This document shows, in pieces, positions 31,685-34,499 of a stretch of 34,499 bases of DNA; within the stretch, counting starts at the first letter, position 1; each line of letters begins with the position of its first letter. Made by a program: the position numbers and the translations under genes. A model generated the notes under the pieces. That model ran no database searches. It saw only the letters and a program-made list of their open reading frames with translations, and was not told the origin of the DNA. The stretch is from positions 1 through 34,499 of the forward strand of contig NZ_JACKZS010000067.1 in NCBI RefSeq assembly GCF_014222285.1, given 5' to 3'. The stretch is from Nostoc sp. UCD121. GTDB taxonomy: Bacteria > Cyanobacteriota > Cyanobacteriia > Cyanobacteriales > Nostocaceae.

Positions 31685-33841
31685 TTACCGATTCACCGCC
31701 GCAGCTTCTCTTGCTGCTGCTGCTTGATCTGGGTGGATACCCAAGCGGGTGAGATTAATCCGACCTTTGTTATCAATTTCACGGACTTTGATAATCACTT
31801 CATCGCCCACCGCTACTTCATCCTCAACTTTGCCAACGCGGTAGTCAGCTAGTTGTGAGATGTGGATCATCCCTTCTTTCCCAGGCAGAAATTCCACAAA
31901 TGCACCTATCGGTATAATCCGAGTAATACGTCCTGCATAGACATCCCCTTCGTGCAACTTGCGGGTCATACCTTGGATGATATTTCTGGCTCTCTTCGCC
32001 TTGTTCTCATCCACAGCCGAAATTGTCACGGTGCCATCATCTTCGATGTCAATTTTTGCACCAGTTTCCTCTGTGATGCCCTTAATCGTCTTGCCTCCAG
32101 GCCCGATGACCAGACCAATCATGTCTGAGTCAATCTTGATTGTTAACAGACGTGGGGCATAAGGTGAGGTTTCAACCCGTGGCACGTCGATGCAGGCGAG
32201 CATTTTCTCCAGGATGTGCAACCTAGCTGCTTTGGCTTGGTGGACGGCTTGGGAAATAACCTCCAACGACAAACCGGGGATTTTCATATCCATTTGCAAG
32301 GCGGTAATTCCGGTATCCGTCCCGGCAACTTTGAAGTCCATATCGCCCAAAAAGTCTTCAATACCCTGAATGTCGGTGAGGATTCGTACTTCGTCCCCAT
32401 CCTTAATCAGACCCATTGCTGCGCCACTGACGGGTTTGAGAATTGGTACACCAGCATCCATGAGGGCGAGGGTAGAACCGCAGACTGAACCCATTGAGGT
32501 GGAACCGTTGGAAGAAAGTACTTCCGATACGATGCGAATCACGTAGGGAAATTGTTCTTTTGAGGGTAACACAGGAATTAGCGATCGCTCTGCTAATGCC
32601 CCGTGACCAATTTCGCGCCTTCCTGGAGAACGCATTGGCTTGGTTTCCCCGACTGAGAACGGCGGGAAGTTGTAATGATGCAGATAACGCTTATGTTGGT
32701 CTAACTGCATATCATCGTTGAGGTTTTGAGCATCTCCAGGTGTACCCAAAGTACAAGTGGATAATACCTGAGTTAGTTCCCGGTTAAATAAACCGCTACC
32801 GTGGACTCGCTTTGGTAAGACACCAACTGAACAAGAAACACGACGTACTTCATCGAGTTTACGACCATCAACGCGAACATTATCTTCGATGATTTGCCGC
32901 CGCATGAAGTACTTGGTAATATCTTTAAAAGTGTTACCAAGTGCCTTGCTATTTGCAGTTGCAGCAATTCGAATTGGGTCTTCTTCTGGCAGTTCTTTAA
33001 TCGTCGTGGCAATTTCATCCTTGACGACATCTAAAGCTGCATCGCGTTCGGGTTTGGTGAAGGTAAATTGAGAGAGAATTTTCTTAATCTGGCCGTTAGC
33101 GCGATCGCGGATATAGTTTTCTAGCGTCTGGTCTACTTCTGGTGGTGCTTCTTGCACTATCACTAAGCCCAGTTCTGCTACTAAATCTTGCTGCGCTTTG
33201 ATTAAGTCCCGCACTGCTTCATAACCAAAGTCAATCGCCTCGATGATATCTCGTTCTGGCAACTGATTGGCTCCCGCCTCCACCATGATTACGCCATGTG
33301 GTGAACCGGCTACTACCAGATCCAAATCTCCGGCTTCAATTTCTGCATAAGTGGGGTTAATAATGAAATCATCTCCCACTAAACCAACGCGAACTGCTGC
33401 CATTGGCCCATTAAAAGGAATCTGGGCAATCAGGGTAGCGATGGAAGCGCCTGTAACTGCTAGCACATCGGGTGGAACCAACTCGTCCATCGATAGCGTT
33501 AAGGCGATAATTTGCAGGTCATCCCGTAACCATGAAGGGAACAAGGGACGCATGGGACGGTCTATAAGACGGCTGGTGAGAATTGTTTTTTCTGGTGGAC
33601 GACCTTCCCGCCGCATGATCCCTCCGGGAATCCTACCAGCTGCATACAGTCTTTCTTCGTAATCTACAGTGAGGGGAAGAAAATCAATGCCTTCTCTGGC
33701 TTGCGATCGCGTAGCTGTCACTAAAACGGATGTGTCCCCTGATTCTATCAAAACCGACCCACCTGCCTGGGGAGCTAGTAAGCCTACTTTCAGTCGAATA
33801 TCCCTTCCATCGAAGGATATTGACTTATCAACTTCTGCCAT
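31685..33841 (-). CDS. pnp: Polyribonucleotide nucleotidyltransferase (PNPase)
   Basis: PNPase phosphorolyses RNA 3'-5' and, in cyanobacteria that lack poly(A) polymerase, also makes the heteropolymeric tails; it works as a trimer. The 718 aa protein has both RNase PH domains (about 10-140 and 320-460), the helical domain between them, KH with GPGGK (about 578-582) and S1 (about 630-695). The second core shows SPGRREIGHGALAERSL (about 404-420) and the catalytic-side GDMDFKVAGTDTG (about 495-507). An AAGGA-like site lies about 10 bases upstream of ATG 33841. The usual partner rpsO is not adjacent. All domains look intact, so the gene should be functional. Confidence 0.98.
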   Translation of the reverse strand: MAEVDKSISFDGRDIRLKVGLLAPQAGGSVLIESGDTSVLVTATRSQAREGIDFLPLTVDYEERLYAAGRIPGGIMRREGRPPEKTILTSRLIDRPMRPLFPSWLRDDLQIIALTLSMDELVPPDVLAVTGASIATLIAQIPFNGPMAAVRVGLVGDDFIINPTYAEIEAGDLDLVVAGSPHGVIMVEAGANQLPERDIIEAIDFGYEAVRDLIKAQQDLVAELGLVIVQEAPPEVDQTLENYIRDRANGQIKKILSQFTFTKPERDAALDVVKDEIATTIKELPEEDPIRIAATANSKALGNTFKDITKYFMRRQIIEDNVRVDGRKLDEVRRVSCSVGVLPKRVHGSGLFNRELTQVLSTCTLGTPGDAQNLNDDMQLDQHKRYLHHYNFPPFSVGETKPMRSPGRREIGHGALAERSLIPVLPSKEQFPYVIRIVSEVLSSNGSTSMGSVCGSTLALMDAGVPILKPVSGAAMGLIKDGDEVRILTDIQGIEDFLGDMDFKVAGTDTGITALQMDMKIPGLSLEVISQAVHQAKAARLHILEKMLACIDVPRVETSPYAPRLLTIKIDSDMIGLVIGPGGKTIKGITEETGAKIDIEDDGTVTISAVDENKAKRARNIIQGMTRKLHEGDVYAGRITRIIPIGAFVEFLPGKEGMIHISQLADYRVGKVEDEVAVGDEVIIKVREIDNKGRINLTRLGIHPDQAAAAREAAAVNR

Positions 33842-33942
33842 TCAGTTCTTTTTCCTTCTCTTTCGCTATTCTCTTTCTGTGGCAATCCTAACATTTATGC
33901 ACTAGGGCTGACTTCTAGTACATACAAAGATAAGACTTGTCA

Positions 33943-34488
33943 TCAATCCAAAGCACGATACATCATCAGCGCGTCTACCACTTGTTCATCCCCTAGCTTT
34001 GCCGCACGCGGGATTCGTCCAATAATCTCAAATCCTAACGACTGCCAAAGGGTAATTGAAGGTATATTAGTTTCAAAGACCAAATTGAACATTACTGCTT
34101 CGTAGCCCAGGTCTGCTGCTATCAAGAGCATAGCCTCCCCCATGAACCGTCCGATTCCATGACCGCGTAACCCAGGTTGTACAATAAAACCAGCGTTGCA
34201 AATATGGCAACACCGACCGGGGAAGTTTGGTTTTAAATAAAATGCCCCTAATATTTCATTTGGCTTGTGTATAGCATCCAAAACAGATGTCCTGACAACA
34301 AAGGCATCCTTGCTTAACCAGTAAGTTGAAAATTCTGCCTGAGATAGAGGTTGCCTTTGGGGATAAGTTTTGCCTTCAACAATTACAACATTGAGTAATG
34401 CTCTTACAACCTCCTGTTCTTGAGGATGCATATAATCTAGTTCTACTGTTATGTTATTTTTTAGAACTTTAAAAAAGGGGAAATCCAT
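33943..34488 (-). CDS. GNAT-family N-acetyltransferase
   Basis: The 181 aa protein is a GNAT-fold acetyltransferase: the acetyl-CoA loop QPGLRGHGIGRFMGEAML (104-121) with RGHGIG at 108-113, a beta-bulge region AGFIV before it and the C-terminal NIPSITLWQSLGFEIIGRIP (141-160). This is the RimI/RimJ-like or MSMEG-type part of the superfamily; the acceptor cannot be read. The ATG lies 11 bases from the window edge, so an earlier start cannot be ruled out although MDFPFF is plausible. It is co-directional with pnp, 101 bp upstream of it. Confidence 0.85.
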   Translation of the reverse strand: MDFPFFKVLKNNITVELDYMHPQEQEVVRALLNVVIVEGKTYPQRQPLSQAEFSTYWLSKDAFVVRTSVLDAIHKPNEILGAFYLKPNFPGRCCHICNAGFIVQPGLRGHGIGRFMGEAMLLIAADLGYEAVMFNLVFETNIPSITLWQSLGFEIIGRIPRAAKLGDEQVVDALMMYRALD

Positions 34489-34499
34489 TATTAATAATG

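Overview
The window looks like a chromosomal segment of a filamentous, heterocyst-type cyanobacterium (Nostoc/Anabaena relatives). The evidence is by eye: about 30 copies of the HIP1 octamer GCGATCGC, a stand-alone helical carotenoid protein, an LL-diaminopimelate aminotransferase of cyanobacterial length (411 aa), an OvoA-like EgtB next to EgtD, heptamer tandem repeats, and many short MITE-like or palindromic intergenic repeats. I see no IS transposase, rRNA, prophage or CRISPR array. The only RNA gene found is a tRNA-Ser(CGA).

Layout. 0.2-1.5 kb: purD. 1.7-2.9 kb: a small coiled-coil gene and a divergent Spx/ArsC-like gene, bracketed by two inverted copies of one ~130 bp repeat. 3.2-5.7 kb: helical carotenoid protein, tRNA-Ser and a CapA-like protein. 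5.9-8.3 kb: the decayed 5' part of a Cache-sensor signalling gene (three frameshifts, then truncated), running tail-to-tail into a membrane Ser/Thr kinase. 9.0-13.4 kb: a minus-strand block with a DUF815 AAA ATPase, a membrane coiled-coil protein with a TerB_C-like C-terminus, and a DUF2791 (BrxC/BrxD-like) P-loop ATPase. 13.4-18.8 kb: TMEM14-like protein, fructosamine kinase, M16 peptidase, a conserved hypothetical protein behind htpX, and a Uma2 nuclease-fold protein. 18.9-25.3 kb: dapL, type II NADH dehydrogenase, DUF4349 lipoprotein, ilvC and an EamA transporter. 26.1-30.7 kb: fatty acid hydroxylase, DUF427 protein, and an ergothioneine module (egtB, egtD). 31.7-34.5 kb: pnp and a GNAT acetyltransferase.

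How genes may work together. EgtD trimethylates histidine and the neighbouring OvoA-like EgtB would add the sulfur, which makes most of an ergothioneine pathway; no C-S lyase is seen here. The 9.0-11.8 kb pair resembles the ATPase and TerB-type subunits of Ter/BREX-related systems. No helicase or nuclease lies beside it, so it is the best candidate in this window for an undescribed system. The other genes are mostly housekeeping and are organised singly or in pairs.

The intergenic DNA is rich in repeats. At least five TIR-bounded MITE-like families can be drawn by eye, and one repeat-like sequence appears to be translated in frame inside the M16 peptidase.
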